The notes beneath the pieces are model-generated. The model did no database searches. It was not told the origin of the DNA and worked only from the letters and a program-made list of their open reading frames with translations. A stretch of DNA of 64,000 nt, taken from assembly GCA_963787375.1 (NCBI GenBank), contig CAWBCR010000029.1, positions 68,982 to 132,981 of the forward strand, read 5' to 3'. This document shows, piece by piece, positions 16,849 through 25,221 of this stretch. The stretch is from CAWBCR01 sp963787375. Lineage in GTDB: Bacteria; Chloroflexota; Anaerolineae; Aggregatilineales; UBA3940. The position numbers were made by a program, and so were the translations under genes. How positions within the stretch are numbered: position 1 is the stretch's first letter; each line of letters opens with the position of its first letter.

Positions 16849-17283
16849 CTACGATGTGATGGGCCTGTCTCCAAAGAAACCAATCAATAGCATAATGATC
16901 AGCACACCATTCCCCAGCATCTCAGCCGCCGTGATCGGCAGGAGGAAAGGCGACATGATCAAGGTCGCGACGGATACAAAGATCGTCAGCCAGAAACCCC
17001 ACAGCCGGTTCCGCCACAGCCCAATCGCAGAGGCTGCCCGCAACGAGGCGTAGAACAAAAACAAAGGCACCAGCCAGCCGGTCTGGCTGTCAAACAAGGT
17101 TTGTATTTCTCCGAACAGCATCACCGGGTGGATGTTAGCCAGCAGGCCCAAAGCCATCAGACTGATAGCGATACAATCACCGAACTCGCCCAGAGCGTAA
17201 AGCGACTGTATTATGGCGACCGCCCGGATCAACGCCGGGCGAGTGTGGTGATCCTTCAGAGTGGATGGAGCGGTTTGTTCCAT
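16849..17283 (-). CDS. Four-span membrane protein, unknown
   Basis: 144 residues from ATG 17283 (MEQTAPSTLKD), chosen because AAGGAGA lies 8 bases upstream; an ATG at 17301 lacks a site. Hydrophobic helices lie near residues 24-50, 65-88, 93-112 and 116-137. It sits upstream of the methyltransferase-like gene with ~107 bases between, so may be co-transcribed. No known family was recognised. Confidence 0.65.
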   Translation of the reverse strand: MEQTAPSTLKDHHTRPALIRAVAIIQSLYALGEFGDCIAISLMALGLLANIHPVMLFGEIQTLFDSQTGWLVPLFLFYASLRAASAIGLWRNRLWGFWLTIFVSVATLIMSPFLLPITAAEMLGNGVLIIMLLIGFFGDRPITS

Positions 17284-17297
17284 GATGGGATTCTCCT

Positions 17298-17385
17298 TCA
17301 TTTCGCAGTATTCCGTTTCGGGAAAAACAACCCGGTTCGCTTGCGGTAAGCTTCATAAGCGTCTCCATAGCGCAGAACGAGGTCC
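17298..17385 (-). pseudogene. C-terminal scar of a methyltransferase-like gene
   Basis: DLVLRYGDAYEAYRKRTGLF then FPKRNTAK and stop parallels the end of the intact protein at 16151 (DLMLRYGDSYAEYCKRTGAF). Only the last ~29 codons remain, fused in frame to IS3-like sequence. Confidence 0.75.
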
Positions 17386-17525
17386 CATTGAGGCTTTCCA
17401 TCGGGGCGTTGTCGCAGCAGTTCCCCGCAGCACTCATGCTGACCTTGCGCCGCCAGCAGGGCCCGGGTCTGTGCGCTGGTGTACTGGCTGCCCCGGTCGG
17501 AGTGATGCAGCAGACCAGGAGCGGG
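17386..17525 (-). mobile_element. IS3-family transposase fragment (OrfB end)
   Basis: One frame reads HHSDRGSQYTSAQTRALLAA and, one base shifted, MSAAGNCCDNAPMESLN follows. These are the adjacent rve-domain motifs of IS3 OrfB (HSDRGSQYTS, then SMSxxGNCxDNAxxES with the catalytic glutamate). About 140 bases survive; no ends or inverted repeats are seen. Confidence 0.8.
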
Positions 17526-17643
17526 CAAACGCCGCCGCAGCCCCACGCCGACCAGCAGCGGGGAGCGCGGAGTGTCGATGGGATGCTGGGCGCAGGCGTG
17601 CCCGATCCCCGACGATGCGCCCGCGACGAGCACCGAGCGGCCC
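17526..17643 (-). pseudogene. Fused 5' scars of an acyltransferase-like and an SDR gene
   Basis: 17584-17643 reads MGRSVLVAGASSGIGHACAQ, the start of the SDR at 15923. It runs into IDTPRSPLLVGVGLRRRLPA (17526-17583), which matches VDSPRYPLPVGVGLRLAAS of the gene at 19173-19961. Two unrelated gene starts have been joined. Confidence 0.7.
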
Positions 17644-17775
17644 ATGCCTGGTGGTTTCACGATGTTCTCTCCCGGCACATGCGGATCATCACGCGGCCTG
17701 AGGCGGCTGCGTAACGCTATCATATCACCGATTTTTGCCCGCGGATCAGCCCCCTGGCTGGAGCGCCACCCGCTG
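17588..17775. repeat. Direct repeat copy B (SDR start / MFS end)
   Basis: Partner of 15866-16050. Here the repeat runs into the intact MFS gene, so this copy is the original junction with its source gene. Confidence 0.85.
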
Positions 17776-19032
17776 CCCGCGCACCCGCAGAAGCAGCAGC
17801 CCGCTGGCGGCGATGCACACCGCGCCGAACACGAACAGCGCGGTGTAGCCGGCAAACGCGCCCGGTCGGGCCGCGTTGAGCAGGTCGATGAATGGGCCTT
17901 CCAGCCGGCCCAGCGCGCCCGCCCCGGCGGTCGCCAGGTTGGTGAGGCCGAGGAACTTGCCTGCGTCGGCGGCGGGCGCGAGCCGGTTGGCCAGCGCCCA
18001 GTTCGCGGTGAGGAACAGCCCGATCCCCGCGCCCAGCACGCTGCCGTAGACGATCAGCATGGTGGGGGTGCGGGCGGCGAGCAGCAGCAGCGCGCCCGCC
18101 GCGCCCAGCACGCTCGACGCGGCCATGATCAGCTTTGCGCCGAAGCGGTCGGTCAGCCAGCCGCCCGCCACCGTGAAGGCCAGCAGCGCCAGCGTGATCG
18201 CCGCCAGCAGGTCGCCGGTCTGGCGGGCGGGGTTGGGCACCTGGAGCACGTCGCGCAGGTAGTACTGCGCGAATGACTGGATGCCGTAGATGCCCAGCAG
18301 GTAGGCGAAGCGTGTGACGATCAGCCACCAGTAATCGGTGTGCTGGCGGAAGTCGATGCGGAACAGGTCGGACAGCGCAACGCGCACCGACTGCCCTGCG
18401 CTGCCCGCCGCCGCGCCCGCCTGCTGCGACGGCTCCTCACGCGTGCCGAGCAGCGTCACCGCCGCTGCGACAGCCAGCACGGCAGCAATCGCGCCGACGG
18501 CCAGCGCGGGGTGGCGGGCCTGCGGGTCGAGCAGGCGACCGGCCAGCAGCGAGGCGACGACCAGCCCGCCCATGTCCATCAGGTTCTTGAGGCCGCTGGC
18601 CGCGCCAAGCTGGTCGGGCGGGACGCGGTCGGGCAGCAGCCCTTGCAGCGGGCCGTGCGCGGTGTTCGAGCTGACCTGCAGGCCGATGTAGCCGATCACC
18701 AGCCCGACCAGCCCGGCGGCCCAGGCCAGCACCGCCAGGAAGACGAAGTCGACCAGCGTGCCGATCAGCATCAGCGGGCGGCGGCGTCCCCAGCGCGACT
18801 GCCAGCGGTCGCTGACCGCGCCGGAGATCGGCTGCAAGACCATGGCGATGACCAGCCCGGCGAAGGTCAGCAGGCCGAGGTAGGTGTTCTTGTGGGCCTC
18901 CGGCACAAAGTTGAGCAGCACGGCGGGCAGGATGATGGGGTGCAGGCTGTTCCACATGAACGACAGCCCGACCCAGTAGGCGTTGAGCGTGAGCATGTCG
19001 CGGAGCGAGGCGCGCTTGGGCACGGTGGTCAT
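17746..19032 (-). CDS. MFS transporter, GPH/sucrose-type
   Basis: 428 residues from ATG 19032 (GAGGAG 7 bases upstream). Twelve hydrophobic segments in two halves, with the family loop DRWQSRWGRRRPLMLIGTLV after helix 2 and a matching DRFGAKLIM in the second half. The opening YWVGLSFMWNSLHPIILP resembles glycoside/sugar-cation symporters and the related SLC45-like group. Substrate unknown, a sugar or glycoside being most likely. The SDR gene was probably its downstream partner before an insertion separated them. Confidence 0.85.
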   Translation of the reverse strand: MTTVPKRASLRDMLTLNAYWVGLSFMWNSLHPIILPAVLLNFVPEAHKNTYLGLLTFAGLVIAMVLQPISGAVSDRWQSRWGRRRPLMLIGTLVDFVFLAVLAWAAGLVGLVIGYIGLQVSSNTAHGPLQGLLPDRVPPDQLGAASGLKNLMDMGGLVVASLLAGRLLDPQARHPALAVGAIAAVLAVAAAVTLLGTREEPSQQAGAAAGSAGQSVRVALSDLFRIDFRQHTDYWWLIVTRFAYLLGIYGIQSFAQYYLRDVLQVPNPARQTGDLLAAITLALLAFTVAGGWLTDRFGAKLIMAASSVLGAAGALLLLAARTPTMLIVYGSVLGAGIGLFLTANWALANRLAPAADAGKFLGLTNLATAGAGALGRLEGPFIDLLNAARPGAFAGYTALFVFGAVCIAASGLLLLRVRGQRVALQPGG

Positions 19033-19078
19033 GGGCAGGCTCCTCTCTGGTAGACCAGTCAGGCAGTGCGGCGGGCAG

Positions 19079-19150
19079 AACCTCACCCCGTCTCGCTGCG
19101 CTCAACTCCCCTCTCCAATTTGGAGAGGGGGAAGACGAACCGCCAGGGGC
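19079..19150. repeat. R1 repeat, copy 2
   Basis: AACCTCACCCCGTCTCGCTG then a core CCCCTCTCCAATTTGGAGAG plus GGG, between the MFS gene and the next gene. Confidence 0.85.
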
Positions 19151-19172
19151 GGATCGCGGGGGCGAGGTTCTT

Positions 19173-19961
19173 TCAGCCAAACTCCCCGCGCAGGCGGGGC
19201 GGCAGCAGCGCGGCGATGCGCCCCATCACGACGCGTGCCGCCAGCCGGTCGCGCTGATCGGGCGGGAGGCTGGCGGGCACGTCGAGCGGGGCGGGCGGGC
19301 CGAAGCGCAGCCACAGCGCGCCGCCGTCCTCGTACAATCCCAGCGGTGCAATCGGCAGCCCGGCCTCGGCCAGGTGCTGCATGAAGCGCCCCACGCCCGG
19401 CGGCGGCCAGCCGAGCACACCGCCGGGGCTGTCCTGCCCCTCAGGGGCCAGCCCAACAATAGGCGCGTCGGACTGGTGAACGTAGGCCAGCACGGCACGC
19501 ACCGCCGCGCTGCGCCGCGCGATCTCGGTGGGGGCGGGCGGCATGGGCGGCATCAGCGTGAAGCCGTAGGCGCGGGCGACACCGGCCAGCGCCCATTCGC
19601 TGACGGGGCGGGCAGCGGGCGCGTACCAGCGACCGGGGAAGGTCCATGCGGCGGTGATAATCCAGTGCACGTCGGCGGGGATGACGGCGGAGGGAGCCAG
19701 CGCCGTCCAGCCGGCGAAGTAGCCGGGCCGGAAGTAGTGATTTACGACCAGCAGGCACGGCCCCTGCGTGGGGATGTGCTCGCGCCCGTCGACGCGCAGC
19801 GGCGGCGTGATGCGCTCGCAAAGGGTGCGCGCGTCGGCGCGGAAGGAGCGCCGCCCGCTGGTCAGGATCGACGCGGCCAAGCGCAGCCCCACGCCGACCG
19901 GCAGCGGGTAGCGGGGGGAGTCGACGGGATGCAGGACGTTGGCGCGGTCAGGGGCGATCAC
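19173..19961 (-). CDS. PlsC-like acyltransferase homologue, altered motif
   Basis: 262 residues from a GTG at 19961. It resembles 1-acylglycerol-3-phosphate acyltransferases: LRVDGREHIPTQGPCLLVVN leads into NHYFRPGYFAGW where motif I should be HxxxxD, and GLAPEGQDSPGG corresponds to the motif III region (PEG). The expected aspartate of HX4D is a glycine, so transfer activity is uncertain. No ribosome site is evident; TACACT lies 5 bases before the GTG, so a leaderless message is possible. Confidence 0.7.
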   Translation of the reverse strand: MIAPDRANVLHPVDSPRYPLPVGVGLRLAASILTSGRRSFRADARTLCERITPPLRVDGREHIPTQGPCLLVVNHYFRPGYFAGWTALAPSAVIPADVHWIITAAWTFPGRWYAPAARPVSEWALAGVARAYGFTLMPPMPPAPTEIARRSAAVRAVLAYVHQSDAPIVGLAPEGQDSPGGVLGWPPPGVGRFMQHLAEAGLPIAPLGLYEDGGALWLRFGPPAPLDVPASLPPDQRDRLAARVVMGRIAALLPPRLRGEFG

Positions 19962-20061
19962 GGCTAGTGTACCTTACGCAGCGCGGGATCATGCGATCAA
20001 TGGTACGAGGATCGGGGCGGGCGGGCAAATGGGCCCATATCAACCTGCGGCGGTGAGAAAA

Positions 20062-20219
20062 CCTTAACCGCAGAGAACGCAGAGGTCGCAGAGAGGACGA
20101 AGAGGATCGTCCACAGATTACACAGATAACACAGATTTTCTGATTCTTCCTCTGCGCGCTCTGCGGCCTCCGCGGTTAGTCTTTTTCCTCTTTGCGCCCC
20201 TTGCGCCCTGGCGGTGAAT
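20062..20219. repeat. Nested inverted repeat, family R2, copy 1
   Basis: Starts CTTAACCGCAGAGAACGCAG, has an inner TCCACAGATTACACAGAT, and ends CTCTGCGGCCTCCGCGGTTA followed by CTCTTTGCGCC. Outer and middle arms are inverted complements. Related copies: 24556, 26201, 29113, 30453. Confidence 0.85.
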
Positions 20220-20221
20220 GC

Positions 20222-21037
20222 CTACGTCTGGCACTGCGGGCAGATGAAGCTGACCGTCGAGCCGACGCGGATCTCCTCGATGGGCGTGGCGCAGCGCGGG
20301 CACGGCTCGCCGGTGCGGTAGCCGATGCGCCGGTGCTCGGTCCACGTGCCGGTGCGGCCATACACGTCCTGCTCGCCGGGGCCCGGCCCCATGTCGATGC
20401 CCTCGTTGAGCGTGGTGAGAATCCCGGCGTGCAGCCGCGCGATGTCGTCGGCGTCGAGCGCGCTGGCCTTGCGCTCAGGATGCAGGCGGGCGTACCACAG
20501 CGCATCCTGCACGTAGACGTTACCGATCCCGGCGATGAAGCGCTGGTCGAGCAGGTAGGACTTGATCCGCCCGCGCTTGCCGTCCAGCATCTCCGCCAGC
20601 TTCTCGACAGTGAAGGACGGGTCGAGCGGCTCGACGCCCAGGTCGCCGATCTGCGGGTGCGCGCCCAGCGCCCCCGGCACGACCCAGTGCACGCTGCCGA
20701 ACCACCAGTGATGGATCCACAACTGGTCGCCATCGGCGAAACGGAACACCACGCGCTCGTGGGCAGGGTCTGGCAATTCATCGGCGTGGTGCAGGCGCAC
20801 CTCGCCGCCCATGCCCTGGTTGAGCGCCAGCGTGCTGCCGTCGTCGAGATCGCACAGCACCCACTTGCCGCGCTGCCGGATCGCGCCCAGCGCGCGCCCG
20901 GCGACCTTCTTGGCAAAGTCGTCAGGCTCCAGGTTGAGGCATTTCGGCTGGTTGACCTCGACCGCGGCGATGGTCCTGCCGCGCAGCGCCTCGTCCATGC
21001 TGCGGGCCAGGATCACGATGTCGGGCAGCTCGGGCAT
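20222..21037 (-). CDS. Fpg/Nei-family DNA glycosylase
   Basis: 271 residues, full length; AAGGAG precedes ATG 21037. The N-terminus MPELPDI gives the catalytic Pro-Glu pair. The helix-two-turn-helix appears as LDQRFIAGIGNVYVQDALW. The C-terminal zinc finger has CPRC and CPQC. These enzymes excise oxidised bases such as 8-oxoguanine and cut the AP site. PELPDI instead of PELPEVE suggests a subgroup, so Fpg or Nei specificity is not assigned. Confidence 0.9.
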   Translation of the reverse strand: MPELPDIVILARSMDEALRGRTIAAVEVNQPKCLNLEPDDFAKKVAGRALGAIRQRGKWVLCDLDDGSTLALNQGMGGEVRLHHADELPDPAHERVVFRFADGDQLWIHHWWFGSVHWVVPGALGAHPQIGDLGVEPLDPSFTVEKLAEMLDGKRGRIKSYLLDQRFIAGIGNVYVQDALWYARLHPERKASALDADDIARLHAGILTTLNEGIDMGPGPGEQDVYGRTGTWTEHRRIGYRTGEPCPRCATPIEEIRVGSTVSFICPQCQT

Positions 21038-21060
21038 GGGGGCGATCTCCTTACGAGGGC

Positions 21061-21087
21061 GCAGGGGGCACGGTACGCCGTGCCCCT
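21061..21087. terminator. GGGGCACGG palindrome (family R3)
   Basis: CAGGGGGCACGG TACG CCGTGCCCCTG between the glycosylase start and the CPBP gene stop. It could terminate the CPBP transcript. Confidence 0.6.
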
Positions 21088-21122
21088 GTCAGGCAGGCAA
21101 TGTCAAAAGGTCGGACGTTGAG

Positions 21123-22109
21123 TTACGCCGCAATCTCCGCCTGTTCCTGGTTCGGCTGGTAGCCAAGCCGACCGCGTGTCAGGACAAGAATCAGGAGCGC
21201 CAGCACCGCCATTGGGATAGCGAGGGGCAGGTCCGTGCTGGTCACGCTGGGGGCAGTAAAGAGCGGTATCGCGATAGAACCAAAGGTGTTGTAGCTGGCA
21301 TGCAGCAATATCGCGATGAATACACTCTCTCCAGTATGGTTGAAGACCCAGGTAAAAATGATCGCCAGGGACATAACCTCCAGGAAGAAGACGGGTAACT
21401 GGTTGTAGAAGGGAGATAAACCGGTGCCCGGCCCTCCCTTTTGAGCAAAGGTAAGGAAGTCCTCCAGGTGCCAGAAGGTCCACAGGACACCCAGCAGCAG
21501 GGTCGCCCGCAGCGCACCATAGCGGGATTGCATACGCGGCAGCGCGAAGCCGCGCCAGCCGATCTCCTCGCCCAACGGCCCACCGCCAAAAAAGATGAGG
21601 ATGAACATAATCGGAAAGCTCACCAGCGTGGAGCGGGTTACACCTTGAAAGCTCGCCAGCGCGCCCGGCATGACGAGGATCCCCAGCAGCATCACCACCG
21701 GAATGCCCAGCAGGATGAACACATACCACTGCCAGCCCGCGCGCAATTGTAGAAGGCGGCTTCTCAGGTGGCGCCAGCCTTCTTTCCCTTCCATGATACG
21801 GAACATGATGTATCCAGACACGGCTGGCCCGAACGATTTGAGAATGAAGAACAAGTTGTAGAACGAGGCTTTGGGCAGGACGCCCCAATCTGCAAGCACA
21901 AAGGGTATGTTTACGATCCAGGAGAATGCGTACGCCATGAAAAAGAAGGAGACAGGGGATGCTGCCGCATCCACTGCTGCAGATTCCCCGAAGTGGACGT
22001 TGACGGACTGGATGTCATTGAAGTGTTCATGAGAACAATCCTCTATGTGCCAAAGTCTGGCTATGGTGTGATATGGTTCTCGCACGCACATAGAATTGAG
22101 CCAGATCAC
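21123..22109 (-). CDS. CPBP-family intramembrane protease
   Basis: Up to 328 residues; the start is uncertain because the first ~50 residues are hydrophilic and unlike relatives. Eight hydrophobic segments. Motif 1 is GEEIGWRGFALPRMQ with the EExxxR catalytic pair, motif 2 WTFWHLEDF, and motif 3 VFIAILLHASYN with the second histidine. This is the Rce1/Abi glutamic protease family of the membrane. Its substrate is unknown; family roles include prenyl-protein processing and bacteriocin immunity. A second, shorter CPBP gene lies at 36119. Confidence 0.85.
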   Translation of the reverse strand: MIWLNSMCVREPYHTIARLWHIEDCSHEHFNDIQSVNVHFGESAAVDAAASPVSFFFMAYAFSWIVNIPFVLADWGVLPKASFYNLFFILKSFGPAVSGYIMFRIMEGKEGWRHLRSRLLQLRAGWQWYVFILLGIPVVMLLGILVMPGALASFQGVTRSTLVSFPIMFILIFFGGGPLGEEIGWRGFALPRMQSRYGALRATLLLGVLWTFWHLEDFLTFAQKGGPGTGLSPFYNQLPVFFLEVMSLAIIFTWVFNHTGESVFIAILLHASYNTFGSIAIPLFTAPSVTSTDLPLAIPMAVLALLILVLTRGRLGYQPNQEQAEIAA

Positions 22110-22268
22110 CCAACGATCAAGTGTCGTCCATCAAATATCGCGTTGACAGAAAGCACCTCAATAACCGAATCAAGCGTCAAGATATCGGCGCAGTCGGACA
22201 GCCTGAAACTCAGGGCGGAGTGCCGGGCAGGAGCGGTGATGGGCGTCCGGGCAGCGCCCCGCATCGCA

Positions 22269-22850
22269 TTATCCCGGCGTGACGCGCTCCCAGCCGCCGG
22301 GGTAATCGACGACCAGCCCGTCCTCGTCGACGGCGATCTCGGCGGAAAAGCCGCTGGCGCTCTCGTAACGATAGCGCGATGAGTCGAGGCGGGTGTAGGT
22401 CTGGCGCAGCGGTTCGAGTGTGAGGCCGGGCAGGCGCATCCACGCGGCGGAAATCTCCGCGCTCTGGCCGACGTCCAGGTTGAGCCGCCGGATGGCGACG
22501 GTGTTGGTGGCGGGCGTGAAGCCCAGGTCGATGTCGGTGCAGGCGGCCAGGTGCGCCAGGTCGAGCGTGCCGGTGTAGTCGAGCCACTCGCCCTGCGGGG
22601 CCAGCCCGATGCGCCGCGTGAGCAGCTCGGTGCCGGTCAGCACGTTCACGCCGACCATCCCGGTGCGCCAGAAGCGGTCGCAGCTCACGCGGTAGGTGAT
22701 CTTGGCCGGCTGGCCGTCGATGGCCGTCAGGATCACGCCCTCCAGCGACCAGCCGGAGCGAGTCCCGTGCAGATGGCAGTGGTCGAGATGAGCCGCGCCC
22801 TCGCCCGCCGTGCGCCAGATCACAGCCGTTTCAGTCATCAATGTGTCCAT
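22269..22850 (-). CDS. Putative glycolipid-binding protein
   Basis: 193 residues of the glycolipid-binding family (PF06475 type): AVIWRTAGEGAAHLDHCHLH, LEGVILTAIDGQPAKITYRV, LDYTGTLDLAHLAACTDIDL, FTPATNTVAIRRL and YRYESASGF. The fold is a beta-barrel. ATG 22850 is used because a promoter ends 7 bases before it (leaderless); ATG 22838 is an alternative. Family members were named after glycolipid affinity in mycobacteria, and the ligand here is unknown. Confidence 0.8.
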   Translation of the reverse strand: MDTLMTETAVIWRTAGEGAAHLDHCHLHGTRSGWSLEGVILTAIDGQPAKITYRVSCDRFWRTGMVGVNVLTGTELLTRRIGLAPQGEWLDYTGTLDLAHLAACTDIDLGFTPATNTVAIRRLNLDVGQSAEISAAWMRLPGLTLEPLRQTYTRLDSSRYRYESASGFSAEIAVDEDGLVVDYPGGWERVTPG

Positions 22851-22857
22851 GCCCGGT

Positions 22858-22887
22858 ATTGTACCAGCCGGGGGCAGGAGTTGTCAC
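22858..22887 (-). promoter_or_regulatory. Promoter giving a leaderless transcript
   Basis: GTGACA (22887-22882), an 18-base spacer and TACAAT (22863-22858). The ATG at 22850 starts 7 bases after the -10, where transcription would begin. Confidence 0.5.
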
Positions 22888-22929
22888 GCAGGGGCGCGCT
22901 GTCCGCGCGGCGGCTGCCCGACGGCTTCC

Positions 22930-24464
22930 CTACTTAACATAGTCCTTCACATACAGGCCGATCTCTGGGATGTCGGGGAGCTGCGCCTCGTACAGCCACG
23001 CGTGGAAGAAATCGCCCAGGTCCTGCCCGCTGATCTCCTCCGCCAGCGCCACGAAGTCCTCGATGCTGGCGTTGCCGTCGCGGTAGCGGTCGGCGTAGGT
23101 GCGCATAATCCTGAAGAAGACATCGTCGCCGACCTTCGCCCGCAGCGCGCGAAGCGCCATCCCGCCGCGCACGTAGACCACCTGGTTGAACAGCGCATCG
23201 GGGCCGGGATCGCCGATGATCATCGTCTGGCCGTGGTCGATGCGGGCCAGGTAGCTGTACATGCCGCGTATCTGGTCGTCGGCGGCGGCAGGGCCCGCCA
23301 GTCCTCCAGCCACAGATTGCTGGCGTAGGTGGCGAAGCCCTCGTTGAGCCAGATGTCCTGCCAGCGCGACAGGCTGACGCTGTCGCCGAACCACTGGTGG
23401 GCCAGCTCGTGCGCCACGACGTACTCGTCGTTGAAGCTGGTGCCAAAGGTGATCAGCGTCTGTGTCTCCAGCGAGAAGTTGAATTCGCGCGGGTAGACGA
23501 CCACCCCCGCCTCGTCGAAGGGGTAGGGGCCGAACACCGACGTGTAGTAGTCGAGCATGTCGCCGATCCGGTCAAAGTGGGCGCGGGTCTCGGCGGGCAG
23601 GTCGGGCGGGAAGAAGCTGCGCAGCGCGATGCCGCCTGCCGAGCGCGATTTGACCTCGTTGAACTGGCTGATGCCCACCGTGGCGAGGTAGCTGGCCATC
23701 GGGTAGCGCATCTCCCAGGCGAAGGTGCGCGTGCTGCCGTTGTCGGTGGTGCTGGTCAGCTCGCCGTTCGAGACGGCTGTGTACGGCCAGGGAACGGTGA
23801 CGGTGATCGAGTAGGTGGCCTTGTCGAGCGGGTGGCCGTTGACGGCGTACCAGCCCTGCGCGCCGCTCGGCTCGCCGGCCACGACGACGCCATCGCCGAA
23901 GTAGTTCCAGCCGACGGAGTAGGTGACCTGGTCACGCGGGACGCCGTCGCCCGGCTCGCCGTGATACGTCAGGTTGACGGTGAACAAGTCGCCGCTGGCG
24001 ATCTCGTTCGGCGGCGTGATGATCAGCTCGCCCGACTGGCGCTCGTAGTTGGCCGGCTGCCCATCGAGCGTGAGGTCGCTCAGCGCCATCCCGGCGAAGT
24101 CAAGGTCGAACCGGGTGAGATCCTGCGTGGCGATGGCGTCGATCTGCTCGCTGGCCTGGATCTGGTCGGTCGCCACGTCGACGGTCAGGTCGAGCGTGTA
24201 GTGCTGCACGTCGTAGCCGCTGTTGCCCATCAGCGGGAAGTACGAGTCGCCGATGCCTTCCGCGCCGACGGTCGAGTCGGCGGGCGTGGGCAGCGGCGCG
24301 ATGGTCGGCGTGGCGCTGGCGCTCGGCGTGATGGGCGTGGCGGCGGGCGCGGGCAGGGACGTGGGCGGGATCGCGGTGGGCGCGGCGGCGGGCGCAACCG
24401 GGACGCTGCACGCGGCCAGCAGCGCAGCGGCGAGCAGGATCGGCAGGATTCGGCGGTGACTCAT
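22930..24464 (-). CDS. M1-family metallopeptidase lipoprotein (one frameshift)
   Basis: About 510 residues from ATG 24464 (AGGAG upstream). Lipobox LLAAC near residue 19, then an Ala/Pro/Thr tether. The aminopeptidase N-like beta domain precedes the catalytic domain, with VVAHELAHQWFGDSVS and WLNEGFATYASN supplying the HExxH...E zinc site. It should trim peptides at the outer membrane face. The frame breaks near 23298: CGGGCC should be CGGGGCC, restoring LEDWRGPAAADDQIRGMYSY. The catalytic residues lie before the break. Confidence 0.88.
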
Positions 24465-24555
24465 GGTGACTCCTGGCGCAAACAGGCGCTGTCTGTATTG
24501 TAAGGCAGGCTGGCCGGGGAGGGAATAGGGCAGTCAGACGGTTTGAGGCGGAAAA

Positions 24556-24695
24556 GATGAACCGCAGAGAGCGCAGAGGAAGAGATTCAGTCCACAGATT
24601 TCACAGATGAAGAATCAGAGAATCTGTGTCATCTGTGGATGATTTCCTTTCCCCTCTCTGCGGCCTCTGCGCACTCTGCGATTAGCTTTCTCCCG
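24556..24695. repeat. R2 repeat, copy 2
   Basis: GAACCGCAGAGAGCGCAGAG, inner TCCACAGATTTCACAGAT with its complement ATCTGTGTCATCTGTGGA, and CTCTGCGCACTCTGCGATTA. It fills most of the 24465-24777 gap, which shows nothing else. Confidence 0.85.
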
Positions 24696-24777
24696 CCGTG
24701 CCGCTATCGGGGCGAGGCGATTTCTACTATACTGGAATCAACCCATGCGCGCCGCGTGAAGTGAGACGGAGTAACCC

Positions 24778-25221
24778 GTGAGCCTTCCCGTCATCCTCAT
24801 ACTTGGCCTGTTGATCGGCTGGCTGGTGGAGTGGATCATCGACCTGCTGTACTGGCGGCGGCCCGCCACGCCGGCAGCGCCGCCAGCGCCGCCGCAGGCC
24901 GGGCAGCACATCCTTGAGGAACGGGTGGTCGTCAAGGTGCGCGAGCGCGAGGATTTGCAGGAGATCATCGGCATCGGCCCGACCTACGCGGGGCGCTTCC
25001 ACGGAAAAGGCATCGACACCTACGAGCAGTTAGCCCGCCTGACGCCTGAGGAGGCCGCGCGGATCGCCAAGGTGCAAAGCTGGCAAGGCGTCGACACCGC
25101 CGACTGGATCGCGCAGGCCCGGGCGCTGGCGCGGACCGTCGAGCAGGAGCAGGTCGTCTCGGATACGACGACACGCACGGAGGTCGGGCCGGGGTTCAGC
25201 GAGCAGGGCGGGGGCACATGA
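24778..25221 (+). CDS. Membrane-anchored helix-hairpin-helix protein
   Basis: 147 residues from GTG 24778. One membrane helix (LPVILILGLLIGWLVEWIID), a Pro/Ala linker, then a helix-hairpin-helix/DUF4332-like module: LQEIIGIGPTYAGRFHGKGI, TYEQLARLTPEEAARIA. HhH modules bind DNA or mediate assembly; here the domain would be cytoplasmic at the membrane. Its stop overlaps the next start by four bases (ATGA), indicating coupled translation with the LysM protein. Confidence 0.75.
   Translation: MSLPVILILGLLIGWLVEWIIDLLYWRRPATPAAPPAPPQAGQHILEERVVVKVREREDLQEIIGIGPTYAGRFHGKGIDTYEQLARLTPEEAARIAKVQSWQGVDTADWIAQARALARTVEQEQVVSDTTTRTEVGPGFSEQGGGT

Noticed and set aside
17746..19086. Start of the MFS gene at 19086
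   Set aside because: The extra N-terminal residues include cysteines and lie upstream of a good ribosome site for ATG 19032.
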